From: CAYNWK01 sp964400875
Lineage (GTDB): Bacteria > Chloroflexota > Anaerolineae > Anaerolineales > UBA4823
DNA length: 64,000 bases
Assembly: GCA_964400875.1 (NCBI GenBank)
Contig: CAYNWK010000006.1
Coordinates: forward strand, 9,463 to 73,462
Reading direction: 5' to 3'
Part shown: positions 8,396-17,429 of the stretch, in pieces
Position numbering within the stretch: the first letter of the stretch is position 1
Layout of the letters: each line of letters begins with the position of its first letter
Notes under the pieces: model-generated
The model's database searches: none
What the model was told of the DNA's origin: nothing
What the model saw: the letters and a program-made list of their open reading frames with translations, nothing else
Translations under genes and position numbers: made by a program

Positions 8396-9241
8396 TTATG
8401 CCGCTTGATTGATCCGGCCGCGCTGCGCCAGGTAAGCCAGGCCAATACTCAGGAAGTATAAGACGATCATGGGCCCCATCACCAGGGCCATGTTGACAGG
8501 ATCAACAGTCGGGGTGATCGCCGCAGCCGCCACCGCCATGATCACGATCGCCAGACGCCACTGATCGGAGAGCATCTTCCAGCGGATCAGACCGATGCGC
8601 GCCAACACGTAAATGATCAGCGGGAATTCAAAGGCAACGCCAACCCAGAAGATCAAACCGGTGACGAAACCAATATAGGTTGAGGGACGAACTTGCGTTG
8701 TCAGGCCCATGAAATCGAGCAGGAACTCCAGCGCAGGGGGCATCATGATGAAATAAGCAAACGACATCCCCCCGATAAAGAAAAGCGTGGCTATGGGTAT
8801 GGCCGCCAGGCTGAAGTTGCGCGATCCCCGGCTCAACCCTGGGGCAATAAACTGCCACAGCTCGAGGGCGATGAAGGGAAATGCGAAGGCGAAACCGGAT
8901 AGAAGCGAGACGCGCATAAACACGCCGATCGGCTCCGTTGGGTCGATAGCGACGAGCTCGCCGATGCCGCCGATTGGTCTGGCTAAGAAATCGATGATCC
9001 GGGAGGCAAAGGCGAAGGAGAGTACGGTGAAGAGCGCCAGGAAGATCAGCGCTCTAAAGATGTGAGCGCGCAAAGCGTTCAGGTGGACGATCAGATCCTG
9101 GGGGTGTTCCACCGCGCTTTGAAACGAATCGGCCAGCGGCACATCTTCCGGCTCCTCAGCGCGCGCGACACTCAAGATGTTAGCGATCCAGCGGAAGGGG
9201 GCAGTGAGCAGCAACCAGATGGAACGGATGATAAAGCGCAT
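8396..9241 (-). CDS. tatC: Sec-independent protein translocase TatC
   Basis: A protein of 281 residues with the TatC hallmarks HLNALRAHIF (receptor loop), FMRVSLLSGFAFAFPFIALE and six membrane segments ending near ALVMGPMIVLYFLSIGLAYLAQR. It forms the twin-arginine signal receptor with TatB. The ATG at 9241 gives an unusual ~50-residue N-terminal extension with its own hydrophobic stretch (IWLLLTAPFRWIANIL) before the conserved domain. No later Met stands before the conserved HL motif, so the extension appears real. It lies 2 bp from tatA/B. Confidence 0.95.
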   Translation of the reverse strand: MRFIIRSIWLLLTAPFRWIANILSVARAEEPEDVPLADSFQSAVEHPQDLIVHLNALRAHIFRALIFLALFTVLSFAFASRIIDFLARPIGGIGELVAIDPTEPIGVFMRVSLLSGFAFAFPFIALELWQFIAPGLSRGSRNFSLAAIPIATLFFIGGMSFAYFIMMPPALEFLLDFMGLTTQVRPSTYIGFVTGLIFWVGVAFEFPLIIYVLARIGLIRWKMLSDQWRLAIVIMAVAAAAITPTVDPVNMALVMGPMIVLYFLSIGLAYLAQRGRINQAA

Positions 9242-9243
9242 CG

Positions 9244-9717
9244 TTATTCGGTTTCAGAATGTTCTGGGTCTGCCGTCGGGTTATCCTGAGACTCTGCAGT
9301 ACTTTGCGGATCCTCGGCTGCACCGTCTGCTGAAGCTGATCGCTCTGTTTTGGGTTCCCGGGGGTTCAATCGCTCTCTGGGGGTTTCGATCGTTGGGGGC
9401 GGGGTCGTCCAGGCAGAGACATCTCTGCGCCATTCTTCCAGCTCGCTGCGCAGTCCTTTTATATCGTCTTGCGAGGACAATTCCTTCATTTTGTTAATCT
9501 CTTCTTCGAGTCCTGCTTCACGCATCAAGCGGTTGGGCAAATAGCGAATGTCCTTCGACGCTCGCTGAATCGTGCGCCACTCAGGAGAGGTAACGATGCG
9601 GCGTAAAAACTTGCCAACCGTGCGACCTGCTTTGGCCATATCATCCGGACCAAGGACAATCAAGGCGATCGCCAGGATCAGGAGCAGTTCTAAGGGTCCA
9701 ATTCCAAGTATTTCCAT
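9244..9717 (-). CDS. Twin-arginine translocase TatA/TatB family subunit
   Basis: A protein of 157 residues: an N-terminal membrane helix (GPLELLLILAIALIVLGPDDM), a glycine-proline hinge, an amphipathic helix (AKAGRTVGKFLRRIV) and a long charged, Pro/Glu-rich tail. The GPDD hinge and the length are nearer TatB than the short TatA proteins, but a bifunctional TatA/B cannot be excluded; no second copy is in the window. It is co-transcribed with tatC and immediately follows nusB. Confidence 0.9.
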   Translation of the reverse strand: MEILGIGPLELLLILAIALIVLGPDDMAKAGRTVGKFLRRIVTSPEWRTIQRASKDIRYLPNRLMREAGLEEEINKMKELSSQDDIKGLRSELEEWRRDVSAWTTPPPTIETPRERLNPREPKTERSASADGAAEDPQSTAESQDNPTADPEHSETE

Positions 9718-9720
9718 TAG

Positions 9721-10161
9721 CTATTGGTTGGTAACGTTCTCAAGAGCCTGCCGGATTTCATTTTTCCTTGCGGCCAAGGAGCCTAAGACCCCGTTAACGA
9801 ACCGGGGGGCGCTGTCCGAGCCGAAGATCTTGGAAAGTTCGACCGCCTCATTGATCGCAACTTTAACCGGCGTCTTTTCATTGACGGCGAATTCCCACAA
9901 AGCGATGCGGATGATGTTCCGATCGATGATGGCGACCTGATCGAGAGGCCACTCTGGAGCATGTTCAGCAATGAACCGATCCAATTCCACCACCCGGGAT
10001 CGGACGCCAGTGACAATTTGGCGGGTGAATTCCGCCGTTTTCTCCTCCAGAGTTTCTTCCGCTAAACGCTCCTGGATCACATTTCCCACGCCGTGATCGG
10101 AGACGTCAATTTCGTATAAAGCCTGCAGAGCGACGTAGCGTGCCCTGGTGCGCGATTTCAT
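9721..10161 (-). CDS. nusB: Transcription antitermination factor NusB
   Basis: A protein of 146 residues starting MKSRTRARYVALQALYEID, the Arg-rich N-terminal helix that binds boxA RNA. The conserved region IIRIALWEFAV...PVKVAINEAVELSKIFGSDSAPRFVNGVLG is complete. It acts with NusE (S10) in rRNA antitermination. Neighbouring genes are asp23 upstream and tatA/B downstream in a tight minus-strand run. Confidence 0.96.
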   Translation of the reverse strand: MKSRTRARYVALQALYEIDVSDHGVGNVIQERLAEETLEEKTAEFTRQIVTGVRSRVVELDRFIAEHAPEWPLDQVAIIDRNIIRIALWEFAVNEKTPVKVAINEAVELSKIFGSDSAPRFVNGVLGSLAARKNEIRQALENVTNQ

Positions 10162-10173
10162 AGATAGTTATGC

Positions 10174-10536
10174 CTATGCCTCCACAGCATAATCAATATC
10201 GTCGATGTGCACGTTGATGCGACCGACCTGCATACCGACCATATCAGAAATCGCCCGGGCAACTTCCCGCTGTATAGTACGGCTGACATCCCGGATGTTG
10301 ACATCGTTCTTCAGGATGACGAATAGATCCGCGTAGACTATGTTATCTTCCACATCGATACAGACGCCTTCGCAAGTCTGCCCGCGCCTGAGCATACCGG
10401 TCATACCGCTCTTTGGCAGGCTGCTCAAACGGCTGACCCCCGGGATGTTGAGCGTGGTCAAATTGGCTATCGTAAGTAAGACATCGAGCGCGATGGTGGT
10501 CTTTCCCGGTAGGGAGGTTTGTTCTGGCATCGTCAT
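10174..10536 (-). CDS. Asp23/Gls24 family envelope stress response protein
   Basis: A protein of 120 residues with the Asp23 pattern: GKTTIALDVLLTIANLTTLNIPGV, then VYADLFVILKNDVNIRDVSRTIQREVARAI and VGRINVHIDDIDY. Family members are small cytoplasmic proteins tied to the membrane and to alkaline or envelope stress; their molecular role is not settled. The asp23-nusB pairing seen here is common in Gram-positive-type genomes and supports the call. Confidence 0.9.
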   Translation of the reverse strand: MTMPEQTSLPGKTTIALDVLLTIANLTTLNIPGVSRLSSLPKSGMTGMLRRGQTCEGVCIDVEDNIVYADLFVILKNDVNIRDVSRTIQREVARAISDMVGMQVGRINVHIDDIDYAVEA

Positions 10537-10579
10537 ATTCTATAATTCGAGATAGATAAGTTTGATAGCTTAGCGACGT

Positions 10580-11344
10580 TTACATCATTGCCATGCCGCC
10601 ATCGACGCCCAAGATCTGCCCGGTGATATAGGAGGCCTGATCGGAGACCAAGAATCCGACGGCATGGGCGATCTCGGCAGCTTCCCCTTTACGACCCATC
10701 GGTATTAAGGATAAAACCGCAGCGCGGGCTTCATCAGAGACGTCGGACCAGATATCGGTTTCGATGTAACCAGCTGCGATGGCGTTGACGGTAATATTGC
10801 GGGACGCCACCTCGCGGGCGAGCGACTTGGTCAGGCCAATTTGCCCGGCTTTTGAGGCAGAATAATTACTTTGGCCGGGGTTACCCATCTGCCCTGCCAC
10901 GGAGGTGATGTTGACGATACGACCATATCGTTTGCGCATCATGTGGCGGACGGCAGCCTTGGAACAGTTGAAAGTGCTTTTCAGGTTGGTGTCGATCACG
11001 TCGTTCCAATCCTGTTCGCTCATCATCATGATCAGATTATCTCGGGTGATGCCGGCGTTATTGACCAGGATATCCAGTTTGCCAAACGCATCGATGGTGG
11101 TTTTGACCAGCGCCTGGGCTTGAGAATAATCGGATACATCGGCCTGCATCGCTTGAGCGTTGCCGCCTTCAGCTGTAATCTGGGAAACGAGTTCGTCGCC
11201 GGCTTCTGAGGACCGCAGATAATTGACGGCCACCGCTGCGCCGCGTCGGGCCAGCTCGGAGGCGATAGCTTTACCGATGCCGCGTGACGAGCCGGTCACA
11301 AGCGCTACGCGGCCTTCCAAGGACAAACCGGGAGGCAAATTCAT
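10580..11344 (-). CDS. fabG: 3-oxoacyl-[ACP] reductase FabG
   Basis: A protein of 254 residues, short-chain dehydrogenase/reductase fold. The NADP-binding TGSSRGIGKAIA, NNAGITRDNLIMMM and catalytic YSASKAGQIG motifs are all present, with Ser in NITSVAG, completing the Asn-Ser-Tyr-Lys tetrad. It reduces beta-ketoacyl-ACP in fatty acid elongation. It directly follows fabD, which supports fabG over a generic SDR. Family length is normal. Confidence 0.95.
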   Translation of the reverse strand: MNLPPGLSLEGRVALVTGSSRGIGKAIASELARRGAAVAVNYLRSSEAGDELVSQITAEGGNAQAMQADVSDYSQAQALVKTTIDAFGKLDILVNNAGITRDNLIMMMSEQDWNDVIDTNLKSTFNCSKAAVRHMMRKRYGRIVNITSVAGQMGNPGQSNYSASKAGQIGLTKSLAREVASRNITVNAIAAGYIETDIWSDVSDEARAAVLSLIPMGRKGEAAEIAHAVGFLVSDQASYITGQILGVDGGMAMM

Positions 11345-11377
11345 GATAAGTTGGCTCCTTCGTTGAAGGTGGGGATA

Positions 11378-12325
11378 TTATACCGCGCTCAATTTCTCGA
11401 AATCTTCAGGATTCCCGAGTGGAATCCCTCTGAAATCGCGGTCAATGCGTTTCAATAAGCCGCAAAGCACCGATTCGTTGCCTATCTCGTAAAAACTGTC
11501 CACACCCTGGGCGATCAAATACTGCATCGACTCCGTCCAACGAACTCGGGAGTTGAGTTGAGCCATCAGGTCGGCGCGTACCTCATCCTGGGTACGGAGG
11601 GGCCTAGCATTGACGTTGCCAATGATGGGGACTTCGGGTTCGGAGATGGGTGCGCTGGAGACCGCTTGGTTGAACTGTTCTTGAGCAGGCGCCATCAATT
11701 CTGAATGGGCTGCTATGCTGATCGGCAGGATGACCGCTTTGCGTGCTCCGCGCTCTTTAGCAAACCCGACCGCGCGTTCCAATGCATTGCGATCCCCGGA
11801 GATGACCACCTGGCCTGGGCAGTTATCATTGGCGACCTGAACGACTTCTTCCACCGTGCTGGCGGTCGCACAGATCTCTTCCAAGGTAGGGATATCCAGC
11901 GCCAGGATGGCTGCCATCGCGCCGGGGGCGATCTCGTCAGCCATGTGCATCAGTTCTCCGCGGGTGCGGACGAGGTTCAGCCCCTCTTCAAAGGGCAGCG
12001 AGCCGGCCGCGAACAGGGCACTCAGTTCACCCATCGAATGTCCGGCGACGAAATCCGGCTGAATTTGGGGAAAATCCTGCTTCAAAACCCGCAGTGCGGC
12101 CGCAGAATGCACGAACAAGGCCGGTTGTGTATTCACCGTGTCGTTGAGCATTTCTTCCGGTCCCTCCCAGGCCAGTTGGGAGAGGGGAAATCCGAGTATT
12201 TCATTGGCTTCCGCAAAAGTATCCCGTGCGACAGGATAAGCGTCGGCTAAGGCCTTGCCCATACCGATGGATTGGGATCCCTGGCCAGGGAATAAAAATG
12301 CAATTCGATGGGTTTGTGGAGTCAT
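11378..12325 (-). CDS. fabD: Malonyl-CoA:ACP transacylase FabD
   Basis: A protein of 315 residues with the MAT motifs FLFPGQGSQSIGMGKA, the nucleophile elbow AGHSMGELSALFAAG, a Arg-containing VRTRGELM segment that positions the malonyl carboxylate, and SIAAHSELMAP with the catalytic His. It loads malonyl groups on ACP to feed fabG and fabF. The gene lies 60 bp after rpmF, from which it is separated by a small hairpin. Confidence 0.96.
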   Translation of the reverse strand: MTPQTHRIAFLFPGQGSQSIGMGKALADAYPVARDTFAEANEILGFPLSQLAWEGPEEMLNDTVNTQPALFVHSAAALRVLKQDFPQIQPDFVAGHSMGELSALFAAGSLPFEEGLNLVRTRGELMHMADEIAPGAMAAILALDIPTLEEICATASTVEEVVQVANDNCPGQVVISGDRNALERAVGFAKERGARKAVILPISIAAHSELMAPAQEQFNQAVSSAPISEPEVPIIGNVNARPLRTQDEVRADLMAQLNSRVRWTESMQYLIAQGVDSFYEIGNESVLCGLLKRIDRDFRGIPLGNPEDFEKLSAV

Positions 12326-12355
12326 ACGGGTGGCGAGGATTCGTTAAATACACAA

Positions 12356-12378
12356 CGAGCCGTGAGTTTCACGGCCCG
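12356..12378 (-). terminator. Hairpin between rpmF and fabD
   Basis: CGAGCCGTGA (12356-12365) pairs with TCACGGCCCG (12369-12378) with one mismatch and a tight loop, immediately after the rpmF stop on the minus strand. The T run is weak (TTGTGTATTT), so it may only partly stop transcription into fabD or serve as an mRNA-stabilising end. Confidence 0.45.
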
Positions 12379-12385
12379 TTTGGGT

Positions 12386-12571
12386 TTATTTCTCTTCGAC
12401 CTCGAAGATCTCGCGGCCTTGGTAGAAGCCGCAGTTTGGGCAAACCCTGTGCGGCAGGCGCATTTCGCCGCAGTTCGAGCACTGCACTAGATTACGGGCT
12501 CTCAGCGCATGGTGCGCGCGGCGCCGATCTCGTCGTCCGGACGACACCTTTCTCTTCGGAAGTGGGGTCAT
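12386..12571 (-). CDS. rpmF: 50S ribosomal protein L32
   Basis: A protein of 61 residues, MTPLPKRKVSSGRRDRRR then a zinc ribbon CSNCGE...CPNCGFYQGR, the usual L32 layout. The start at 12571 is chosen because AGGAGAT lies 6-7 nt upstream; an ATG nine codons earlier would add residues not found in the family. The rpmF-fabD-fabG order is widespread, linking ribosome and lipid synthesis. Confidence 0.95.
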   Translation of the reverse strand: MTPLPKRKVSSGRRDRRRAHHALRARNLVQCSNCGEMRLPHRVCPNCGFYQGREIFEVEEK

Positions 12572-12660
12572 GGGTATATCTCCTAGCTTTTCACTCACAA
12601 ACCTGGCCTTTGAAACTCGATCGGAATCAATAGGCCAGGATTGTGCCAGATTCTATGCGG

Positions 12661-12686
12661 TAAAAGGCCTGCCCTCAGGGCAGGCA
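12661..12686 (-). terminator. Terminator after the GT39-like gene
   Basis: On the minus strand GCCTGCC, a 5-nt loop and GGCAGGC are followed by CTTTTA. It lies about 40-60 bp after the stop of the large membrane protein gene and before rpmF, so rpmF should have its own promoter or rely on read-through. Confidence 0.6.
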
Positions 12687-12724
12687 CAGGAATGATTATA
12701 CGTAGGAGATCGGGGACTGTCAAG

Positions 12725-15259
12725 TTAATTGGTGCCCCCGGCGCGGTCTCCAGGCCTGACCTTGAACACCCAGGCATCCTGGTTGTGGTAAAGAACTTCG
12801 AACAGCCCGCTTTCGAGCAGGCTCTCCGCTGAAAGTGGACCTCCCCGAACGCCAAGATAGATATAGGAAATATCCTGTGAGACGAGCAAATCGTACAGGT
12901 CTTGCGGCTGACCTGCGGCTTCGAGCACCTCCCGGATTAAGTCGTTGATTGCTTCGACCTTGTCCTGGTCGTTGCCCAGCCCGTAGAGCACCGGCGGCGG
13001 CATCGTCGCCCTGCCTGCGAGCGGGACGTTCCAAAAGCCGCCATCGCTGCCGGCGTACAGCCCGTACCCCCAGGCGAAGGGATTGATCAGGATCGTCTCC
13101 CCGGCAGGTATATTGTCTTCAACCCAGGCCAGGGCCGGGCGGTCGGCGGCGCGAAAGAGCATCGTCGTTGGGTTAAGGATGGGGATTAATTGTCGGGCGC
13201 CTAAGATTGCGAGAACAACCAGCGCGCTGACCGCGCCGAAAAGGTAAATGAAATTGAACGGCGTGGCCAGGCGCTTAAACGACCAGGAGACCAACAGGTT
13301 GAGGAAAACGCCTCCGAACATCGAGATTGGCAGAAACAGGCTGATTTCTACGGAGGTGTTGTTGACGAAATTCGACCCAGGCAAAGCCCATACACCGAGG
13401 TTGGCCATAAGGAAGAGCAAGCTTACCCAGAAAATTACGGCGAAAGCGTATAACTGGCGCTTGACAAGGCCCCACAACAGGCCGGCTCCAGCCAGGAAGA
13501 GGCTAAGCCTGCCTGCGCCGGTAGTTAGGAAGCCCCAGCTGAAATCGGCGAACGGCTCAATCACCACTCCGCTCCAGGCGCTCACTTTGGGCAGCAGCAG
13601 GTTGGCAAGCGTGGCAGGCCACCACGGCGCGGTGAAAATAAACGCCAGCAGCGCGATCAGGCCCAACGAGATGAGCTCCCGCGTCACCGGTTTAAAGCTG
13701 GAGTTTGCTTTCAAACGCACCCAAGTGTGATAAATAGCCAGTGGGAGGAGCAGCGCGGCGAGGAAAGCTGCCACCCGGTAATGCACCAGCCACAGGCCGG
13801 CTGAAGCGAACCCGGCCAAAAAGAGCAGCGAGGGGCGGTTTAGCCTCTGAATTTGATTGTCGCCAGGCTCTGGGCTTCCTTGGTCCCCTCTCCACAATTG
13901 GATGAAGCACACCAGGGCAGCTGGCAGGATTAATAATCCCGTCAATTGCGTGTAGCGACCCCAACTGGTTAAATAAGCGGGCATAGGTGTGAGAAAAGCC
14001 GTGATCCCGGCAGCGATTAACCCGGCGCGCTGATCCCTTGTCAAGAGTTTGGTGAAGGCGTAAACCGCGAAAATCGACAGCGCATTCAGAATTTGGCCAA
14101 AGAGCAGCATGGCTGCGGCGATATCGAGTCCCGATAACCAGGTGAACATCGCCAGCACGCTGTGAAAACCGGAATGATACTGGGCGGTATCGATGTCCAG
14201 AAAAGGCGCGTAGCTCTCCGGGAGTTTGCCACCTTCCAGGATCAGGCGGGTGATCATGCCGTGATGGACGGAATCGACCCATGGCGGAGCGCTCAAATCA
14301 CGGACCATTATCAGGCGAACGGCCAGCGCACCCACGAATACCCCCACCAAGCCCAGGGCATACGGGTCAATGCGCCAATTATCCGGGGATAGCCCTCTTT
14401 TTCTCAGGCGCGCCAGCGCCAGCAGGACCAAAATCGCATAGAACGCGATCGCCCAGGTCCGGTTCCAGGCAAAACCGGCCAGCGTGGTCCACAGGAACAG
14501 TATTGGGATGCCAGCCAGGCTCAAACCCACCGTTATGGCCGCGCGCACACCCCAGTCGAACCTGGCACTCAACCCGCTGTAGGAAAGCATCAACCAGCCG
14601 GGGAAGACTAATACGATGAATGCGGGAACGGCGAGGTAAAGCTGGACGAGCCAGCTGGTAATATCGTCTAAGAAGGCGGCCAGCCCGTAGCGATAGGAGA
14701 GTTGGAAGCTGGCGTCCGCATCGACCGGAACCCGGTTCAGGTAGGCCGACCCGGGGGAATACATATTTTCCTGCCGCCCGTAAACCTGGACCGGGATGGC
14801 GCCGCTCTTCAGTTCCAGGTAATAGGATTGGCCTGGCGGATCTTGCTGTGCGGGAAGAGCGATGGTAACCGGCGATTGGTGGGAGATGCTAGCCAGACTG
14901 ATTTGCGCCTCAGCTATCGGCACTTCTTCCCAAGGCGCAAGGTAAAGCTCTGCGTCAAGCGCGCCGGAAACCGGAGTTTCGCCGGCGTTGATCCCGAGGG
15001 AGAGCTCGATACCGTTAAATCCGGACCTCCTGGACTGGAAAGTCTGGCCGAAGCTTCCCCCTGGCATAACCGAGCCGATGGCGACCTCCTGATTGACCTG
15101 GGAGGCTTCCGGATCTTTCAGGGTCACGCAGCCCGAGATGAGGGCCGTGAAGAACAACAAAAAAGAGAACAGGCCGATCAGGGCTGGCCGACCTGTCCTC
15201 CTATTCCTCTCGATTCGTTCCTCTTGGAAGGGGAGCTCAATTACTGCTGGCTTTTCCAT
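12725..15259 (-). CDS. Large multi-pass membrane protein, GT39/ArnT-like glycosyltransferase candidate
   Basis: A protein of 844 residues. The start at 15259 (MEKPAVIELP) is chosen because it has GGGA just upstream and overlaps prfB by only 23 bp; longer in-frame starts lie well inside prfB. A first hydrophobic segment ends in LISGC, then a ~200-residue extracytoplasmic beta-rich domain, then at least ten membrane helices. Between early helices APPWVDSVHHGMI places an Asp and His pair where GT-C enzymes hold the acidic catalytic loop. A soluble domain (PAGETILINPFAWG...) ends the protein. Transfer of sugar from a lipid donor is inferred from topology, not shown. Confidence 0.6.
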   Translation of the reverse strand: MEKPAVIELPFQEERIERNRRTGRPALIGLFSFLLFFTALISGCVTLKDPEASQVNQEVAIGSVMPGGSFGQTFQSRRSGFNGIELSLGINAGETPVSGALDAELYLAPWEEVPIAEAQISLASISHQSPVTIALPAQQDPPGQSYYLELKSGAIPVQVYGRQENMYSPGSAYLNRVPVDADASFQLSYRYGLAAFLDDITSWLVQLYLAVPAFIVLVFPGWLMLSYSGLSARFDWGVRAAITVGLSLAGIPILFLWTTLAGFAWNRTWAIAFYAILVLLALARLRKRGLSPDNWRIDPYALGLVGVFVGALAVRLIMVRDLSAPPWVDSVHHGMITRLILEGGKLPESYAPFLDIDTAQYHSGFHSVLAMFTWLSGLDIAAAMLLFGQILNALSIFAVYAFTKLLTRDQRAGLIAAGITAFLTPMPAYLTSWGRYTQLTGLLILPAALVCFIQLWRGDQGSPEPGDNQIQRLNRPSLLFLAGFASAGLWLVHYRVAAFLAALLLPLAIYHTWVRLKANSSFKPVTRELISLGLIALLAFIFTAPWWPATLANLLLPKVSAWSGVVIEPFADFSWGFLTTGAGRLSLFLAGAGLLWGLVKRQLYAFAVIFWVSLLFLMANLGVWALPGSNFVNNTSVEISLFLPISMFGGVFLNLLVSWSFKRLATPFNFIYLFGAVSALVVLAILGARQLIPILNPTTMLFRAADRPALAWVEDNIPAGETILINPFAWGYGLYAGSDGGFWNVPLAGRATMPPPVLYGLGNDQDKVEAINDLIREVLEAAGQPQDLYDLLVSQDISYIYLGVRGGPLSAESLLESGLFEVLYHNQDAWVFKVRPGDRAGGTN

Positions 15260-16341
15260 TCCCAACGTTCGAGCGTAAATAGGCTTCGATGAACCCGTCG
15301 AGGTCGCCATCCAGCACAGCCTGGGTGTTGCCGACCTGATAATCCGTGCGGTGATCTTTGACCATTTGATAGGGATGGAGCACATAAGAGCGTATCTGGC
15401 TGCCCCATTCAGCTTTCTGATACTCCCCACGCCACTCAGCAATTTTCTCTTCCTGCTCTTGCTGCTTGATCTCCAGGAGCCGGGCTTTTAAAACCCGCAT
15501 GGCGTTTTCTTTGTTTTGGAGCTGCGAACGTTCGTTTTGGCAGGAAACGACGAGACCGGTGGGCAGATGGGTTATGCGGACGGCGGTGTCATTTTTCTGC
15601 ACGTTTTGACCGCCTGCACCAGCAGAACGGTAGGTGTCAATGCGCAGATCGTTGGCGTTAATCTCCACGCTGGTATCGTCTTCTACCTGGGGAAGAACTT
15701 CCACCAGTGCGAAGGAGGTGTGCCTGCGATGAGATGAGTCGAACGGCGAAAGACGGACGAGCCTGTGCACGCCTTTTTCGGGACGTAAATAGCCGAAAGC
15801 ATAAGGGCCTTCCACCGAAATCGTCACGCTTTTGATACCGGCTTCTTCGCCTTCGGTCAGGTCCAGGATTTCGGTCTGGTATTTATTGTTTTCTGCCCAG
15901 CGTAAATACATGCGCTCGAGCATCTCCGCCCAATCCTGAGAATCGGTTCCGCCCGCGCCGGCATGGATGGCAAGCAAGGCATCTCCGCGATCGTAAGGAC
16001 CGGAGAGCATGGCGGCAAACTCACGCTTCTCGAGTTCCTTTTCGACCGCCTGGACCTCATTTTCCAGTTCGTCTCGCAAGGTCTCATCTTCCATCTGGGC
16101 TAACTCTGATGCATCGCTTACGCGCTGCTGCAGCTGGCGCCAGGTATCCACCTCGTCTTGCAAAGCGGACATCCTTTTCATGACTTTTTGGGCGCGATCA
16201 GGATCGTCCCACAAATTCGGATCTTGCGAAGCTTCCTTTAACTTCTCAAGCTGAGTCTCTTTTTCTGGTAAGTCAAAGACGCACCAGCAGGTTATGGATG
16301 CGTTCTTCACTCTCGTTCAATCGGTCGATCAGATCTTGCAT
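15237..16341 (-). CDS. prfB: Peptide chain release factor 2 with programmed +1 frameshift
   Basis: RF2 recognises UGA and UAA. The start is the ATG at 16341 behind an ideal AGGAGG. The first frame encodes MQDLIDRLNESEERIHNLLV-RL and then a UGA in the sequence CTTTGAC (16272-16278, minus strand). A +1 slip at CTT gives ...RLDLPEKETQLEKL and continues to 15237; 1105 nt is 3n+1, as expected. The product is 367 residues, normal for RF2, with the GGQ loop (SAGAGGQNVQKND) and the SPF anticodon tripeptide (RLSPFDSSHRR). The UGA makes synthesis self-limiting. Confidence 0.95.
16272..16278 (-). other. RF2 programmed frameshift site (CTTTGAC)
   Basis: The minus-strand heptamer CTT-TGA-C is the canonical RF2 slippage site: Leu codon, in-frame UGA, then C, a weak termination context. 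The bases before it read CTGGTGCGT; a strong internal Shine-Dalgarno at the usual spacing is not obvious, only a GGTG. Slow UGA reading when RF2 is scarce would promote the shift. Confidence 0.9.
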
Positions 16342-16386
16342 GCGTATTCCTCCTCGGGCGGTAGTGTACCGTCCGGATTATTTATC

Positions 16387-16476
16387 AAGAGTACACAGTT
16401 CGTCGGGAAACTGGGGGTGATTGGGCTGGCAATTCCAGCCCAATCACCCCTCTTCCTCCCTCAAGTGCGCAACTCA
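16387..16476. repeat. Intergenic palindromic element, copy 2
   Basis: It lies between prfB and ftsY. The core is a perfect 16-bp stem, GGGGTGATTGGGCTGG (16414-16429) with CCAGCCCAATCACCCC (16435-16450), around a 5-nt loop. The outer arms (GAGTACACAGTTC and AAGTGCGCAACTC) are imperfect inverted repeats matching the ends of the copies near 3.9 kb and 33.9 kb. The stem sequence itself is different in each copy, so structure and ends are conserved rather than the middle. Confidence 0.65.
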
Positions 16477-16509
16477 TATTTATATCTGGTTTCTGTCTCG
16501 AGGTGGGGG

Positions 16510-17421
16510 TCAGACTTCAGCCAGAATTCCGCTGACAAAAGAGTCCGGATCGAAGGGTTGTAAATCGTCGATCGCTTCCCCCAGGCCAGCGTAGTAGATG
16601 GGCAGCTGCAGTTCACGTTGGATGGCGAAGGCCATCCCGCCGCGGGCTGATGAGTCGAGTTTTGCCAGGATAACGCCGTTGACGTTGACGCTTTCCTTGA
16701 ATGCCCGTGCTTGCTGCAAGGCATTTTGACCGGTGGTGGCGTCCATCACCAGCCACACATGGTGTGGCGCGCCGGTTTTGGCCTTCCCTGTCACCCGGTA
16801 AACTTTTTTTAACTCCTCCATCAAATTGAAGCGGGTGTGAAGCCTGCCAGCGGTATCAATCATCACCACGTCAGCTTGTCGGGAGGCGCCTGCCTGGACG
16901 GCGTCATAAGCTACCGCGCCGGGATCGCCGCCTGGTTGGCCGGAGATCACGGGCAGGTTTACCCGCTTAGCCCAGATCTCCAACTGGTCTACAGCTGCGG
17001 CGCGATAGGTGTCTGCTGCGCCTAAAATCACCTTCTTCCCTTGATCGCTGAAACGCTTACCGAGTTTGGCAATACTGGTGGTCTTGCCAGAGCCGTTAAC
17101 GCCTACGATCAGGATGACCGTCGGAGTATCCGGGAAGGTCACCTCCGGCGGCGCAGGTAAACGAACGAGCAGCTCCTGGCGTAATACTGATTGGATCTCG
17201 TTGGCCCTTGTCAACCCTTCCTGGCGTTCTCGATCCCATAGCGCTTCTAAGATCTCTTCGCTTGTATCGATGCCCACATCTGCCTGAATGAGTAAGGCTT
17301 CCACTTCTTCGTAGGTTTCGTCGGTGATCTCTGAAGCCCCCAGCAAGGTGGCGATCTGACCAAAGGTCGCTTTGCTGGTCTTCGCCAGGCCGTCCCTCCA
17401 CTTGTTGAGAATATTACTCAT
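16510..17421 (-). CDS. ftsY: Signal recognition particle receptor FtsY
   Basis: A protein of 303 residues. It consists of the four-helix N domain (LNKWRDGLAKTSKATFGQI...) and the GTPase G domain with GVNGSGKTTSIAKL (P-loop), DTYRAAAVDQL, DTAGRLHTRFNLM, and TKLD-like LAKLDSSARGG. It docks SRP-ribosome complexes at the membrane. The acidic A domain of E. coli FtsY is absent, as in many Gram-positive-type bacteria. The start lies 8 nt after a TATAAT, so its mRNA may be nearly leaderless. Confidence 0.96.
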   Translation of the reverse strand: MSNILNKWRDGLAKTSKATFGQIATLLGASEITDETYEEVEALLIQADVGIDTSEEILEALWDRERQEGLTRANEIQSVLRQELLVRLPAPPEVTFPDTPTVILIVGVNGSGKTTSIAKLGKRFSDQGKKVILGAADTYRAAAVDQLEIWAKRVNLPVISGQPGGDPGAVAYDAVQAGASRQADVVMIDTAGRLHTRFNLMEELKKVYRVTGKAKTGAPHHVWLVMDATTGQNALQQARAFKESVNVNGVILAKLDSSARGGMAFAIQRELQLPIYYAGLGEAIDDLQPFDPDSFVSGILAEV

Positions 17422-17429
17422 GAAGGGGG

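Noticed and set aside
15260..15442. N-terminal extension of the GT39-like protein into prfB
   Set aside because: The 61 residues lie in the prfB coding region in another frame and show no signal peptide; a start with upstream GGGA exists at 15259.
16260..16341. prfB as a frameshifted pseudogene
   Set aside because: The break is exactly at CTTTGAC, the known RF2 slippage site, with a strong ribosome binding site upstream and an intact downstream frame.
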